Positions 1 to 8,675 of a stretch of 29,369 nucleotides of DNA are shown piece by piece. Source of the DNA: an uncultured Christensenellaceae bacterium (GTDB lineage Bacteria; Bacillota; Clostridia; Christensenellales; Borkfalkiaceae). Where the stretch lies: positions 42,821 to 72,189 of the forward strand of contig CAJULO010000006.1 of NCBI GenBank assembly GCA_910586945.1. Reading direction: 5' to 3'. The notes beneath the pieces are model-generated. The model was not told the origin of the DNA. It was given only the letters and a program-made list of their open reading frames with translations, and ran no database searches. Position numbers and translations under genes: made by a program. Each line of letters opens with the position of its first letter. Position 1 is the stretch's first letter.

Positions 1-1193
1 CATTGGCAGAAAAAGTAGTTGAAGTTATGCCAGAAATAGAAGTACCAGCACCTGCAGAAATTGACTATGATATGCTAGCGGATAAAGTAGCTGCTCGTAT
101 GCCAATGCCAACAGTGGCACAAGAAGAAATTGACTACGATAGATTGGCTGAAAAAGTTGCAATGCAATTGAAAGATGAAATTGTTTTACCAGAAATTGCA
201 AGTGTAGATGCTTCAGCACTAGATGTGGCAAATATTGCAACAACAATTGCATCACATTTAGATATGCAAAATAAAGCAGATAATTTATCAGATGAACTTC
301 TTGAAAAATTTAATCAAGTGAACGATAAAATTGATAGAGTACAAGATAATGTAAATTTAATCTTCAATGCTTATAAATTACCAGAAATGACAAGACTAGA
401 TAAAAATATTGCAATTTATAATCAAAATAAAGAAGAAGAAAATTTAGTTGCAGTACTTTTAAGTGCAAATACATTATTAGCAATTGCTGATAATTATGTT
501 GCAAATGGTAGTCAAGAAGAAGGACAACAAATTTTAAATGTTGTTTATAATAAATTAAATGCAATTAAAATACATGGAGCAAGCAAAATTCAATTTGTTT
601 TAGATACATTAACAAATTATGGTATGGAAAAATGTTATGCAGAAGATGCTTTAACAGCCTTTATGGATACAGTTGCTGCTTTTAATGCAACACATACTCG
701 TTTTGATTCTGCTTTAGCAAATTCTGTAATTGATACTAAATTTGAGTTATTACAAGATGTAACCCAAAATAAATTAGATAAAAGTATTTATAATGAGCTT
801 GAAAATGTTGCAAATAGTCATAATCCAGATAAAGATAGCATGCTTCTCTCTCTTAAAGATGAACTCATTGCTATGCCATTATCTGTATTTGTAAACAGTA
901 ATACTCCAACAAGCTATGTTGAAGTTAGTGAAGATATTTCTCTACCTATTGATGAACTTGTTGAAGCTATATATGACCGCTTGCATAATTCAATTTCTGC
1001 ACCTAAGACAGAAAGAAAAGCTATTCATGCAAAAAAGAGAAAAGTTTTGCGTCCAGCAATTACAAAAAGAGGCAATATGGACACTTTCTCTGCAGAAGAT
1101 GCTGTTTTAAAAATTGTGCATAGAAAAATTGATACTGAAAAAAATACACAATCTCTATTTGCTATGCTTGAAGATGATATTCAATCTAAATAA
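1..1193 (+). CDS. Unknown repeat protein, 3' part only
   Basis: I do not recognise this protein. The reading frame is open at the left window edge, and the TTG at position 3 is probably not a start. It aligns as the Leu of a repeat whose next copies contain IDYDMLADKVAARM and IDYDRLAEKVAMQL, so LAEKV, LADKV, LAEKV recur every 23-24 residues and the gene must begin upstream. After these acidic, Pro/Val-rich repeats (visible residues about 1-60) comes a mostly helical, soluble-looking region with a possible coiled coil around residues 85-120. The C-terminal tail is basic (KTERKAIHAKKRKVLRP) and ends in a short acidic segment. No membrane segment or catalytic motif is visible in this part. A strong hairpin terminator follows the stop. 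That the part is coding is well supported; any function is unknown. Confidence 0.75.
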   Translation, partial: LAEKVVEVMPEIEVPAPAEIDYDMLADKVAARMPMPTVAQEEIDYDRLAEKVAMQLKDEIVLPEIASVDASALDVANIATTIASHLDMQNKADNLSDELLEKFNQVNDKIDRVQDNVNLIFNAYKLPEMTRLDKNIAIYNQNKEEENLVAVLLSANTLLAIADNYVANGSQEEGQQILNVVYNKLNAIKIHGASKIQFVLDTLTNYGMEKCYAEDALTAFMDTVAAFNATHTRFDSALANSVIDTKFELLQDVTQNKLDKSIYNELENVANSHNPDKDSMLLSLKDELIAMPLSVFVNSNTPTSYVEVSEDISLPIDELVEAIYDRLHNSISAPKTERKAIHAKKRKVLRPAITKRGNMDTFSAEDAVLKIVHRKIDTEKNTQSLFAMLEDDIQSK

Positions 1194-1256
1194 GCTATAA
1201 AATTACTGACTTAATTATCAATATTATAACTGCAAATTATTCTATATTTTCTAAAT

Positions 1257-1289
1257 AAAAAGTAGACGAAAAATATTCGTCTACTTTTT
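1257..1289 (+). terminator. Rho-independent terminator after the repeat protein
   Basis: Perfect 14-bp arms (1257-1270 and 1276-1289) flank a 5-nt loop. The right arm ends in a T run that continues as TATTTATT. It lies about 65 bp after the preceding stop codon. Confidence 0.85.
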
Positions 1290-1889
1290 ATTTATTACTA
1301 CAAATTAGAATTTAATATAAATAAATTTTCAAATTTAGCAAGTATATTAGAATAAATGATTCACTGCAGAAAAGGAGATATATAGATTTTGTCGTATTTT
1401 GCAAAATAGAATACAAGAATAGAGATAAATCACTAAAAAACCGAACTAGTGATAGTGTAAATTGATTTTTTATAGAAATATACTTGTTTTTATCGTAAAA
1501 ATTTGTTAAAATAGTAATACAAAATCATTTATATATAAAATGAATTATTTATATTGAATACAATAAGATTTTTAATCTTTATTTATATATTATAGTTGTT
1601 ATTATTTGTGTATATAACAAATTTTTTGAATGAAATTATAAAAAAACTAAGAAAAGCTATTATCCTGAAAAGAGGATAATTATATGTATATGCAATTGAG
1701 ATGATTTGCATGTCTAAAAATGCAACAGATTGTATAGAACGAAAAGAGTATATTTTGTTTTTGTAGAGTTATAGATAGATGTATTTTAGAACATACTATT
1801 TTTGTTTTCTCTACCCAAATATATAATTAAAAATATAAAATCTTAATGTACATATAAAAAAGTATATTATATAGAGATAGGAGGATATT
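1290..1889. other. Gene-free A+T-rich interval upstream of RNase J
   Basis: I see no coding region in these 600 bp. It contains a plausible sigma-A promoter (1484-1512) and, further down, a hairpin with 8-bp arms (1669-1676 and 1683-1690, 6-nt loop). Just after the hairpin is a six-codon reading frame (ATG at 1694, MYMQLR, stop) behind a GAGG sequence. Another short inverted repeat, TCACTA/TAGTGA, lies upstream of the promoter. If the promoter is real, the rnj mRNA has a leader of about 370 nt. No known riboswitch class is recognisable. Confidence 0.5.
1484..1512 (+). promoter_or_regulatory. Candidate sigma-A promoter for rnj
   Basis: TTGTTT (1484-1489), a 17-bp spacer and TAAAAT (1507-1512), with an extended TG at 1504-1505. 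It lies about 370 bp before the RNase J start, so assignment to rnj is inference. Confidence 0.45.
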
Positions 1890-4007
1890 GTGGAAGATAA
1901 CGATATTCATGTAGATTCAACTGAAAAAAAGTTGAATTTTAAAGCTACACAAAAATCAAATAAACTAACTTATAGACAAAAAGGGAACACATCTAATGAA
2001 AATGTAAAACAATACCCTGATGGAGTTAAGCAAAAAAAACAAAAAATTTTTAAAAACAATAAACTACAATCAGTTAATAAAATGCAAAATAGACAATCTG
2101 ATACAAGAGAACAAACTTCTAATATATATAAAGGAAAGTCTAGTAAGTATCGTGAAAAAGACCGTATAAATGCTACTACGCATACCAATAAATTCCAAAA
2201 TAAAATAAACATTGATGGAAAAAATCTATCTAGAACAAATAAAACAACTTCTATGTTGCTCAATGCGTTTGATAAATGTCCAGAGCAAGAAGAAGGCAAT
2301 TCACAAAGAAAGAATAACAGGAGTGCCAATCGTTTTCATAAAAAAGGCAATCCTAATGCACTTAAAATTATCTTTTTAGGCGGGGTTGGTGAAATTGGAA
2401 AAAATATGACGGCATTTGAATACGGTAATGAAATTCTTATCATCGATGCAGGTCTGACTTTTCCAGATGAAGAATTGCCAGGTATTGATTTAGTTATTCC
2501 AGACATCACTTATTTGGTGAAGAATAGGCAAAAAATTAAAGGTGTTGTTTTAACTCATGGGCACGAAGACCATATAGGTGGTTTACCATATTTATTAAAA
2601 GAAGTAAAGGCACAAGTTTATGGTACAAAATTGACTTTAGCACTTGCTGAAAATAAATTACGCGAACATAAAATTTCTTCAAAATGCCTTAAATGTGTGC
2701 CAACTGGTGGAAGCGTACAACTTGGTTGTTTTGGTGTGGAATTTATCAATGTTACACATTCCATTGCTGGAGCTGTGGCACTCTGTATAGATACGCCAGT
2801 TGGAAAGATTGTGCATACTGGCGACTTTAAAATTGATTTAACACCTGTCGCTGGTGATAAAATTGATATGTTGCGTCTTGCGGAACTAGGAAATAAAGGT
2901 ATTAAACTTTTAATGTGTGAATCTACTAATGTTGAAAGAGCTGGATACACTATGAGTGAATCTGTAGTTGGAAATACATTGGATAGTTTATTTACTGAAA
3001 ACGCAACACGCCGTTTGATTGTTGCAACTTTTGCATCTAATGTGCATCGTCTACAACAAATTATTGATATTGCACATCGTCATAAGAGGAAAGTTGCACT
3101 CTCTGGTAGAAGTATGCTCAATGTTGTTGAAGCAGCATCAAAAATAGGTGCAATTGTTGTGCCAGACAATGTTTTGATTGATGTCGAAAAAATTAAAAAT
3201 TATTTTGATCATGAAATTGTAATTGTATCTACAGGTAGTCAAGGCGAGCCAATGTCTGCATTGAGTAGAATGGCAAATGGTGAATTCAATAAGGTAGTTA
3301 TTGGAGATAATGATACAATTATTATTTCTGCAAGTCCAATTCCGGGCAATGAAAAAATGGTTTCTAAAGTCATCAATAATCTATATCGTCGTGGAGCAAA
3401 AGTCGTCTATGAATCATTAGAAAAAATTCATGTATCTGGGCATGCTTGTCAAGAAGAACTTAAAGTGATGCATTCTTTGGTAAAACCAGAATATTTTATT
3501 CCTATACATGGTGAAATTCGGCACTTAATGCGACACGCACAACTTGCTATGTCACTCGGTATGCCAGAGAGTAAAATTTTAATTGCTGATATTGGTAACT
3601 GCATTGAATTGAGTAAACATAATATGCAATTTGGTGAAAGTGTAGCAGCAGGTGCTAGACTTGTTGATGGTGGACATCTTGAAGGACGAGAAAATAGTGT
3701 TGTCATTAAAGATAGAAAACATTTATCAGCAGATGGTATTTTTGTAATTACAGTTGCTGTTTCCCAAAAAACTGGAAATTTAATAAGTCAACCAACTGTT
3801 GTTGCTCGTGGATTTGTTATGCCTGAAAAGGAAGACTACATTGAACAAGTTATCTCTATTGTAGAGCAGACGGCAGTACAGACGGATATTTTGGCAGATA
3901 TAAACAATACCGATTTTACGGGGAATATACAAAAAGCTGTCAAAAACTTTATATATAGAAAGACAAAACAAAATCCAGTTATCATGGCAAATATCGTACG
4001 CATATAG
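1890..4007 (+). CDS. rnj: Ribonuclease J with long basic N-terminal extension
   Basis: RNase J is a metallo-beta-lactamase/beta-CASP ribonuclease with 5'-exonuclease and endonuclease activity in mRNA decay and rRNA maturation. The protein is 705 aa. The catalytic part starts near residue 153 (IIFLGGVGEIGKN) and carries the metal-binding HGHEDH at residues 223-228, then HTGDFK, the beta-CASP region and the C-terminal SGHACQEE...PIHGE segment. The catalytic part is about 550 residues, the usual whole length of the family. The first ~145 residues are an extra, low-complexity stretch rich in Lys, Asn, Gln, Ser and Thr, with no predicted fold. The GTG start is chosen because AGGAGG (1879-1884) sits 5 nt upstream. 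The gene is alone: a gene-free interval precedes it and a long hairpin follows. The catalytic assignment is certain; the role of the extension (RNA or partner binding) is inference. Confidence 0.96.
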   Translation: MEDNDIHVDSTEKKLNFKATQKSNKLTYRQKGNTSNENVKQYPDGVKQKKQKIFKNNKLQSVNKMQNRQSDTREQTSNIYKGKSSKYREKDRINATTHTNKFQNKINIDGKNLSRTNKTTSMLLNAFDKCPEQEEGNSQRKNNRSANRFHKKGNPNALKIIFLGGVGEIGKNMTAFEYGNEILIIDAGLTFPDEELPGIDLVIPDITYLVKNRQKIKGVVLTHGHEDHIGGLPYLLKEVKAQVYGTKLTLALAENKLREHKISSKCLKCVPTGGSVQLGCFGVEFINVTHSIAGAVALCIDTPVGKIVHTGDFKIDLTPVAGDKIDMLRLAELGNKGIKLLMCESTNVERAGYTMSESVVGNTLDSLFTENATRRLIVATFASNVHRLQQIIDIAHRHKRKVALSGRSMLNVVEAASKIGAIVVPDNVLIDVEKIKNYFDHEIVIVSTGSQGEPMSALSRMANGEFNKVVIGDNDTIIISASPIPGNEKMVSKVINNLYRRGAKVVYESLEKIHVSGHACQEELKVMHSLVKPEYFIPIHGEIRHLMRHAQLAMSLGMPESKILIADIGNCIELSKHNMQFGESVAAGARLVDGGHLEGRENSVVIKDRKHLSADGIFVITVAVSQKTGNLISQPTVVARGFVMPEKEDYIEQVISIVEQTAVQTDILADINNTDFTGNIQKAVKNFIYRKTKQNPVIMANIVRI

Positions 4008-4063
4008 ATAGATATGATTCTGTAACTATTAGATAGCAAACAAGATAAGTCTTCTTATAAAAC

Positions 4064-4107
4064 TAGTAAAGAATAGTTGCAAATCAATTTGCAACTATTC
4101 TTTACTA
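4064..4107. terminator. Perfect 21-bp hairpin between rnj and trmR
   Basis: Arms 4064-4084 and 4087-4107 are perfectly complementary over 21 bp with a 2-nt centre. There is no long T run directly after the stem; the T-rich part lies inside the right arm. It probably ends rnj transcription, possibly in both directions, but lacks the classical tail. Confidence 0.6.
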
Positions 4108-4124
4108 AAAAGATGAAATCAAAA

Positions 4125-4153
4125 TTGAAAAAAATAGAAAACATATGTATAAT
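4125..4153 (+). promoter_or_regulatory. Sigma-A promoter for trmR operon
   Basis: TTGAAA (4125-4130), a 17-bp spacer and TATAAT (4148-4153). It lies 21 bp before the trmR ATG, so the leader would be very short. Confidence 0.7.
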
Positions 4154-4174
4154 TGAAGAGAAATAAGGATAAAA

Positions 4175-4816
4175 ATGCAGCAGAGTGAGAATAAGAATAA
4201 AAGAGAGAAACAAATGCAAAAGATATGCAAAATGCGTATTCTTGCAACGCAGGGACGAAATCCATCTACACATGATGATACCTTTCATTTTATTCTAGAA
4301 TTATTACAAAAGAATCAACCCAAACGCATTTTAGAACTAGGTACAGCATATGGATTGACTGCAATTGCAATGTTGTTGACCTGTCCAGAAGCTACACTTA
4401 CAACCATTGAGTTAGATGAACAACGCTATATCGCAGCAAAAGAAAATTTTAAAAATTTTGCAGTAGAGAAAAGAGTTTGCAGCATTTATGGTGATGTAAT
4501 AGATGTATTACCACATCTTCGACCTTATTTTGATTTTATTTTTTTAGATAGTGCAAAGTCACAATATATACACTATTTACCATATTTAAAATATCTCTTA
4601 AAACCTAAAGGTATTTTACTAGCCGATGATATTTTATTGTTTGGTTGGGTAAATGGGAGAGTAGAAGTGCCACAAAAAAGGCGTTCTCTCGTAACAAAAA
4701 TACAAAGTTATCTAACTGCTTTGCAGTTAGATAACGAATTAGATACACAAATTTTAGAAATAGGTGAGGGTATAGCACTCTCCATTAAAAATAACATTAA
4801 AAAGGATGATATATGA
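4175..4816 (+). CDS. trmR: SAM-dependent O-methyltransferase, TrmR (YrrM) type
   Basis: This is a class I, COMT-like O-methyltransferase of 213 aa. The SAM-binding loop ILELGTAYGLTAIAM is followed by the acidic TIELDE, then FDFIFLDSAKSQY and the metal-site-like ADDIL, as in the family. In Bacillus, TrmR methylates 5-hydroxyuridine to 5-methoxyuridine at the wobble position of tRNA. Assignment to TrmR rather than a generic catechol methyltransferase rests on the next gene, a U32 peptidase-like protein of the TrhP type that makes the 5-hydroxyuridine; the same order occurs in Bacillus (yrrM-yrrN-yrrO). The stop overlaps the trhP start as ATGA, so the two are translationally coupled. The ATG at 4175 has an AAGGAT sequence upstream. 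The first 15 residues are charged and not conserved, so a later start (ATG at 4214) cannot be excluded. Confidence 0.85.
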   Translation: MQQSENKNKREKQMQKICKMRILATQGRNPSTHDDTFHFILELLQKNQPKRILELGTAYGLTAIAMLLTCPEATLTTIELDEQRYIAAKENFKNFAVEKRVCSIYGDVIDVLPHLRPYFDFIFLDSAKSQYIHYLPYLKYLLKPKGILLADDILLFGWVNGRVEVPQKRRSLVTKIQSYLTALQLDNELDTQILEIGEGIALSIKNNIKKDDI

Positions 4817-5994
4817 AAGTAGAATTATTGGCACCAGCAGGAAATTTATCAAAATTAAAAAAGGCATTTTATTTTGGTGCAGATGCAGTTTATTTAGGAG
4901 GAAAAAATTTTTCCCTTCGTACTTCTGCAGATAACTTTACACATGAAGAACTGTTAGAAGGCATTCAGTATGCACACAAACTTGGCAAAAAGGTATATGT
5001 TACTGTGAATATTTTTGCACATAATGAAGCATTTGCAGCGCTACCAGAGTATTTTCAATATTTACAAGAAATCAAGGCAGATGGGGCAATTATAGCAGAT
5101 GCAGGTGTATTTGCAGTTGCAAAAGAGCATGCTCCAAACTTAGAATTGCATATCTCAACACAGGCAAATATCACAAATAAATATAATGCAGAATTTTGGC
5201 AAAATGCAGGGGCAACACGAGTTGTACTTGCAAGAGAACTTTCATTAAAAGAGATTGAAGAAATTCATAAACATTGTCCAAAGTTAGAGATTGAAGCTTT
5301 TGTGCATGGAGCAATGTGTATTGCCTATAGCGGTAGATGTTTACTCAGTAACTATTTAACAGGTCGTGATGCCAATGGAGGCTCTTGTGCACAAAGCTGT
5401 CGTCGTAGCTATACGGTTACTCCACAAGGTGAGGAGGCAATGCCCATTGAAGAAGATGAAAAAGGCACATATATCTTTAATAGCAAAGATTTGAATATGA
5501 TTGAACATTTAGAAGCTATGGAAAAAGTAGGTGTCAGCTCTTTTAAAATTGAAGGTAGAATGAAAAGTGAATATTATTTAGCAACAGTAGTGAATGCTTA
5601 TCGTCGCGTTTTAGACGGCAATTTGACAGCACAAGATGGAGTAATTGAATTACAAAAAGCTGCACATCGTGATTTTACAACAGCATATACTCTTGGAAAA
5701 AATGATGATACAGTCAACTATAATGATACACAAAAATTGGGAACAAGACAATTCATTGCGAATGTGTTAGACTATTCTGATGGGAAAGCATTGATAGAAA
5801 TGCGAAACCGTTTTCAAAAGGGAGATATTGTAGAAATCTTATCCCCATATGATTCTTTTAATAAAAAGTTTACTATTGAAAACATTATAGATGAAAAAGG
5901 AAATTCCTTAGAACTTGTCAATAAAGTACAACAAAAGGTATATCTTGCTTGTCCACATACATTACATACAGGGGATATTTTACGACGCATATAA
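4813..5994 (+). CDS. trhP: U32 family tRNA hydroxylation protein TrhP
   Basis: This is a U32 'peptidase' family protein of 393 aa. It carries the family signature EAFVHGAMC...SGRCLLS starting at residue 161, with cysteines at 169, 176, 192 and 196; in the related RlhA/TrhP proteins such cysteines are linked to an iron-sulfur cluster. TrhP proteins use prephenate-derived chemistry to hydroxylate U34 of tRNAs, giving ho5U, the substrate of TrmR. Bacillus has two separate U32 genes here (trhP1 and trhP2). This genome shows a single gene, closer in length to the longer partner, so one protein may serve alone or its partner may lie elsewhere. The N-terminal half is the TIM-barrel part (ELLAPAGNLSKLKKAFYFGA); the C-terminal ~80 residues form a small beta-domain. 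It overlaps trmR by 4 bp. Confidence 0.88.
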   Translation: MKVELLAPAGNLSKLKKAFYFGADAVYLGGKNFSLRTSADNFTHEELLEGIQYAHKLGKKVYVTVNIFAHNEAFAALPEYFQYLQEIKADGAIIADAGVFAVAKEHAPNLELHISTQANITNKYNAEFWQNAGATRVVLARELSLKEIEEIHKHCPKLEIEAFVHGAMCIAYSGRCLLSNYLTGRDANGGSCAQSCRRSYTVTPQGEEAMPIEEDEKGTYIFNSKDLNMIEHLEAMEKVGVSSFKIEGRMKSEYYLATVVNAYRRVLDGNLTAQDGVIELQKAAHRDFTTAYTLGKNDDTVNYNDTQKLGTRQFIANVLDYSDGKALIEMRNRFQKGDIVEILSPYDSFNKKFTIENIIDEKGNSLELVNKVQQKVYLACPHTLHTGDILRRI

Positions 5995-6048
5995 AGGAAA
6001 TACTGCTTTACAAAAGCTATAAAAAATTGTGCTGCATATGGAGTTGTA

Positions 6049-7341
6049 ATGAAACCAATTATATTACATGCTGATTTAAATAATTTTTATGCTTCTGTAG
6101 AGCGTGTCTTATATCCAGAACTTGTAGGAAGACCACTTGCCATATGTGGGGATAGAGAGGCAAGACATGGTATAGTGCTTGCAAAGTGCGAGATTGCAAA
6201 GGCAAATGGGGTAAAAACGGGCGATACAATTTGGCAAGCTGAGAGAAAATGTCCCAACATTATCTTCCGGCCACCTAGATTTGAGGCTTATGTACATTAT
6301 TCTAAACTAGTACGGAATGTCTATGCTAACTACACCGATTATATTGAACCATTTGGCATTGATGAATGTTGGTTGGATGTTACACAGAGCCAAATTTTTG
6401 GCACTGGATTTGAAATTGCACATACACTAAAAGAACAAGTAAAAAGTACATTAGGTCTAACTTTATCCATAGGAGTAAGCTATAATAAAATTTTTGCAAA
6501 ATTGGCGAGCGATTTACAAAAACCTGATGCAATTACAACAATATATCCAGAAGAAGTTGTAACAAAAGTTTACCCACTCCCAGTAGAAAATCTATTATTT
6601 GTAGGTAGACGGACGGCGGAAAAATTAAGAAAAATTGGAATATATACAATAGGTAATTTGGCGGAAACGGATAGCTATTTTTTAGAGAAATATTTAGGTA
6701 AATGGGGTAAAATACTCTCTAGTTATGCTCGTGGAGAAGAGAATACACCAGTAAGACATCTGCAAAATAAAAGAGAGATAAAATCCATAGGAAATTCAGT
6801 TACCTATCATAAAGATTTAAAGAAATATGAAGATATTAAACGCCTCTTTTATGCATTGGCAGAATCTGTATCCGCAAGATTGAAGGTCGCCAATGTTGGT
6901 AAAGCAACAACAATTAAAATTTATGTGAAAGATAAGGAGTTGCAAAGCTATTCATGGCAAAAAAAGATTGCACCTACAAACTTATGTGAAGTTATTGCAC
7001 AGGAAAGTTTTATGCTTTTTCGAGAGAGATATGCTTTCAAGCATAGCGTTCGTCTTTTAGGCATTGCAGTTTCTGGTTTTACCGATGGTATAGAACAACT
7101 TTCAATGGATAGCTTGCTAGAAAATAAACAAGAAAAATTAGAAAAAATTGAAAACACTGTGCAACAAATTCGAGCAAAATACGGCTTTAATGGTATTCAG
7201 CGTGGTATTTTATTACAGGAAGAACATATTGGAAATATACAAGCAGAACGCCTTATTGCACCAGCTAAAATAGAAGGTGAAATTGTTGACGAAGATATAA
7301 AAGATATCAAAACTAGTGATTTAAAGGAAGATGGTGAGTAA
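6049..7341 (+). CDS. dinB: Y-family DNA polymerase IV
   Basis: This translesion DNA polymerase is 430 aa. The palm metal ligands are visible as D9 (HADLNNFYASVE) and D105-E106 (FGIDECWLDVT). The usual SIDE is GIDE here, as in a common clostridial subgroup. The thumb and helix-hairpin-helix region follows (VENLLFVGRRTAEKLRKIGI), then the little-finger domain. A probable sliding-clamp motif is EQLSMDSLL, with Q350-L351 at its core. The acidic, Glu/Asp/Ile-rich C-terminal tail of about 35 residues is not part of the conserved fold. The start has GGAG (6040-6043) 5 nt upstream. It lies 54 bp after trhP and may be co-transcribed. No LexA-type operator is evident immediately upstream. A UvrX/UmuC-like role is a less likely alternative. 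Confidence 0.93.
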   Translation: MKPIILHADLNNFYASVERVLYPELVGRPLAICGDREARHGIVLAKCEIAKANGVKTGDTIWQAERKCPNIIFRPPRFEAYVHYSKLVRNVYANYTDYIEPFGIDECWLDVTQSQIFGTGFEIAHTLKEQVKSTLGLTLSIGVSYNKIFAKLASDLQKPDAITTIYPEEVVTKVYPLPVENLLFVGRRTAEKLRKIGIYTIGNLAETDSYFLEKYLGKWGKILSSYARGEENTPVRHLQNKREIKSIGNSVTYHKDLKKYEDIKRLFYALAESVSARLKVANVGKATTIKIYVKDKELQSYSWQKKIAPTNLCEVIAQESFMLFRERYAFKHSVRLLGIAVSGFTDGIEQLSMDSLLENKQEKLEKIENTVQQIRAKYGFNGIQRGILLQEEHIGNIQAERLIAPAKIEGEIVDEDIKDIKTSDLKEDGE

Positions 7342-7349
7342 ATATCTAA

Positions 7350-7378
7350 TGCACATGAAAGAAGAGAGTTATTATAAT
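7350..7378 (+). promoter_or_regulatory. Weak candidate promoter before aminopeptidase 1
   Basis: TGCACA (7350-7355), a 17-bp spacer and TATAAT (7373-7378), 35 bp before the first M29 gene. The -35 matches consensus at only four of six positions. Confidence 0.3.
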
Positions 7379-7413
7379 AAATTAGAATAAGAGCATAGAA
7401 AATAGGAAAAATA

Positions 7414-8643
7414 ATGAAAAAAGATATTGTAAATTATGCCAAACTGCTTGCAAGAGTAGGAGCAAAAATAGAAAAAGGGCAAAATGTTGTCATTTATGCA
7501 AATGTTGAAGAAGCGGATTTTATAACTCTTTTAACAAAGGAATGTTATCTAGCTGGAGCGGGGACTGTTGAAATAGAATGGAACTGTGATGCTCTACAAC
7601 GACTTGCCTTTCGTTATGAAGAGAGTAAAGTTCTAGCACATGTCACTGCATGGGAAGAAGAAAAAATGAAATTTAGAAGCGAGCAACCTCCAGTATTGAT
7701 AAAAATTTTATCATCTCCACCAAATGCTATGCAGACAGTGGATAAAGAAAAATTAGCTTATGTTACAATTGCGAAAAATAGTATTGCAAAAAAATACCAA
7801 GATAAAATGACAAATCATTATCAATGGTGTGTTGCTGCTGTACCAAGTAAAGAATGGGCAAAATTTTTGTTTCCGCATGAGCGTGCTAATACTGCCGTAC
7901 AAAAGCTATGGCAAGCTATTTTAAAGGCAAGCCATGCATATGCCATGAATCCTATTGCTTATTGGACAGAACATAATAAAAAGTTACATGCACGCTGCGC
8001 CACATTAAATAAGTATAACATTCAAAGTCTGCAGTATAGAGCGAAAAATGGTACTGATTTTACCATTGATTTGATTGATAGTTGTCAATTTATTGCAGGA
8101 AAAAAATATACAATTGAAGGAAAGGGATTCAATCCAAATATTCCAAGTGAAGAGTGTTTTACAACTCCGCATAAATTTTCTGCACAAGGAAAAGTTGTGG
8201 CAACAAAACCCCTTGTCTATAATGGAGATTTAATTGAAGATTTTTATCTTGTATTTGAAAAAGGTAAAGTGATAGAGTTTGGAGCAAGAAAGAATCAAGA
8301 ATTACTCGCTAAAATCTTATCTATGGACGAAGGAGCAAGTTACTTAGGAGAAGTTGCACTTGTATCACAAGATTCACCTATTCAGCAGATGGGATTACTT
8401 TTTTATAATACCTTATTTGATGAAAATGCAAGTTGTCATTTAGCGCTTGGTAAGGGATATACAAATACCTTTCTCCAATTTGACAAACTTGATAAACAGG
8501 ATTTTTTAGATAGGGGAGTCAATGATTCTAGCATTCATATTGATTTTATGATTGGTTGTGATGACTTAGAAATTACAGCAAGAACAAAAGATGAACAAGA
8601 GGTAATGATTTTTAAAGATGGTTATTTTGTAGAAAACTTATAA
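7414..8643 (+). CDS. M29 family metallo-aminopeptidase, copy 1
   Basis: This cytosolic aminopeptidase belongs to the AmpS/PepS/thermophilic (M29) family, 409 aa, and removes N-terminal residues from peptides. All the expected metal-site and active-site residues can be placed: E246 (SEECFTTP), E313 (GASYLGEVAL), H342 (NASCHLALG), Y349 (GKGYTN) and H375-x-D377 (SIHIDFMIGCDD). Two metal ions (zinc or cobalt) are used in characterised members. The length is normal for the family. The SD is a modest AGGAA 8 nt before the ATG. It is followed after 32 bp by a second M29 gene, a clear tandem duplication. The N-terminal halves of the two copies have diverged much more than the C-terminal metal-binding halves. 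This copy keeps every active-site residue and should be active. Confidence 0.94.
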   Translation: MKKDIVNYAKLLARVGAKIEKGQNVVIYANVEEADFITLLTKECYLAGAGTVEIEWNCDALQRLAFRYEESKVLAHVTAWEEEKMKFRSEQPPVLIKILSSPPNAMQTVDKEKLAYVTIAKNSIAKKYQDKMTNHYQWCVAAVPSKEWAKFLFPHERANTAVQKLWQAILKASHAYAMNPIAYWTEHNKKLHARCATLNKYNIQSLQYRAKNGTDFTIDLIDSCQFIAGKKYTIEGKGFNPNIPSEECFTTPHKFSAQGKVVATKPLVYNGDLIEDFYLVFEKGKVIEFGARKNQELLAKILSMDEGASYLGEVALVSQDSPIQQMGLLFYNTLFDENASCHLALGKGYTNTFLQFDKLDKQDFLDRGVNDSSIHIDFMIGCDDLEITARTKDEQEVMIFKDGYFVENL

Positions 8644-8675
8644 TTCGCAGTTGATAAGAAGAGAAGGGAAAGTAT

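Noticed and set aside
1257..1289. CRISPR repeat or other array unit
   Set aside because: It is a single inverted repeat with a T tail; no regularly spaced repeats were seen in the window.
1970..2329. 119-codon minus-strand open frame opposite the RNase J extension
   Set aside because: It is the complement of a low-complexity Lys/Asn/Gln-rich coding stretch; the Leu/Phe/Cys-rich product and lack of a ribosome site mark it as a shadow.
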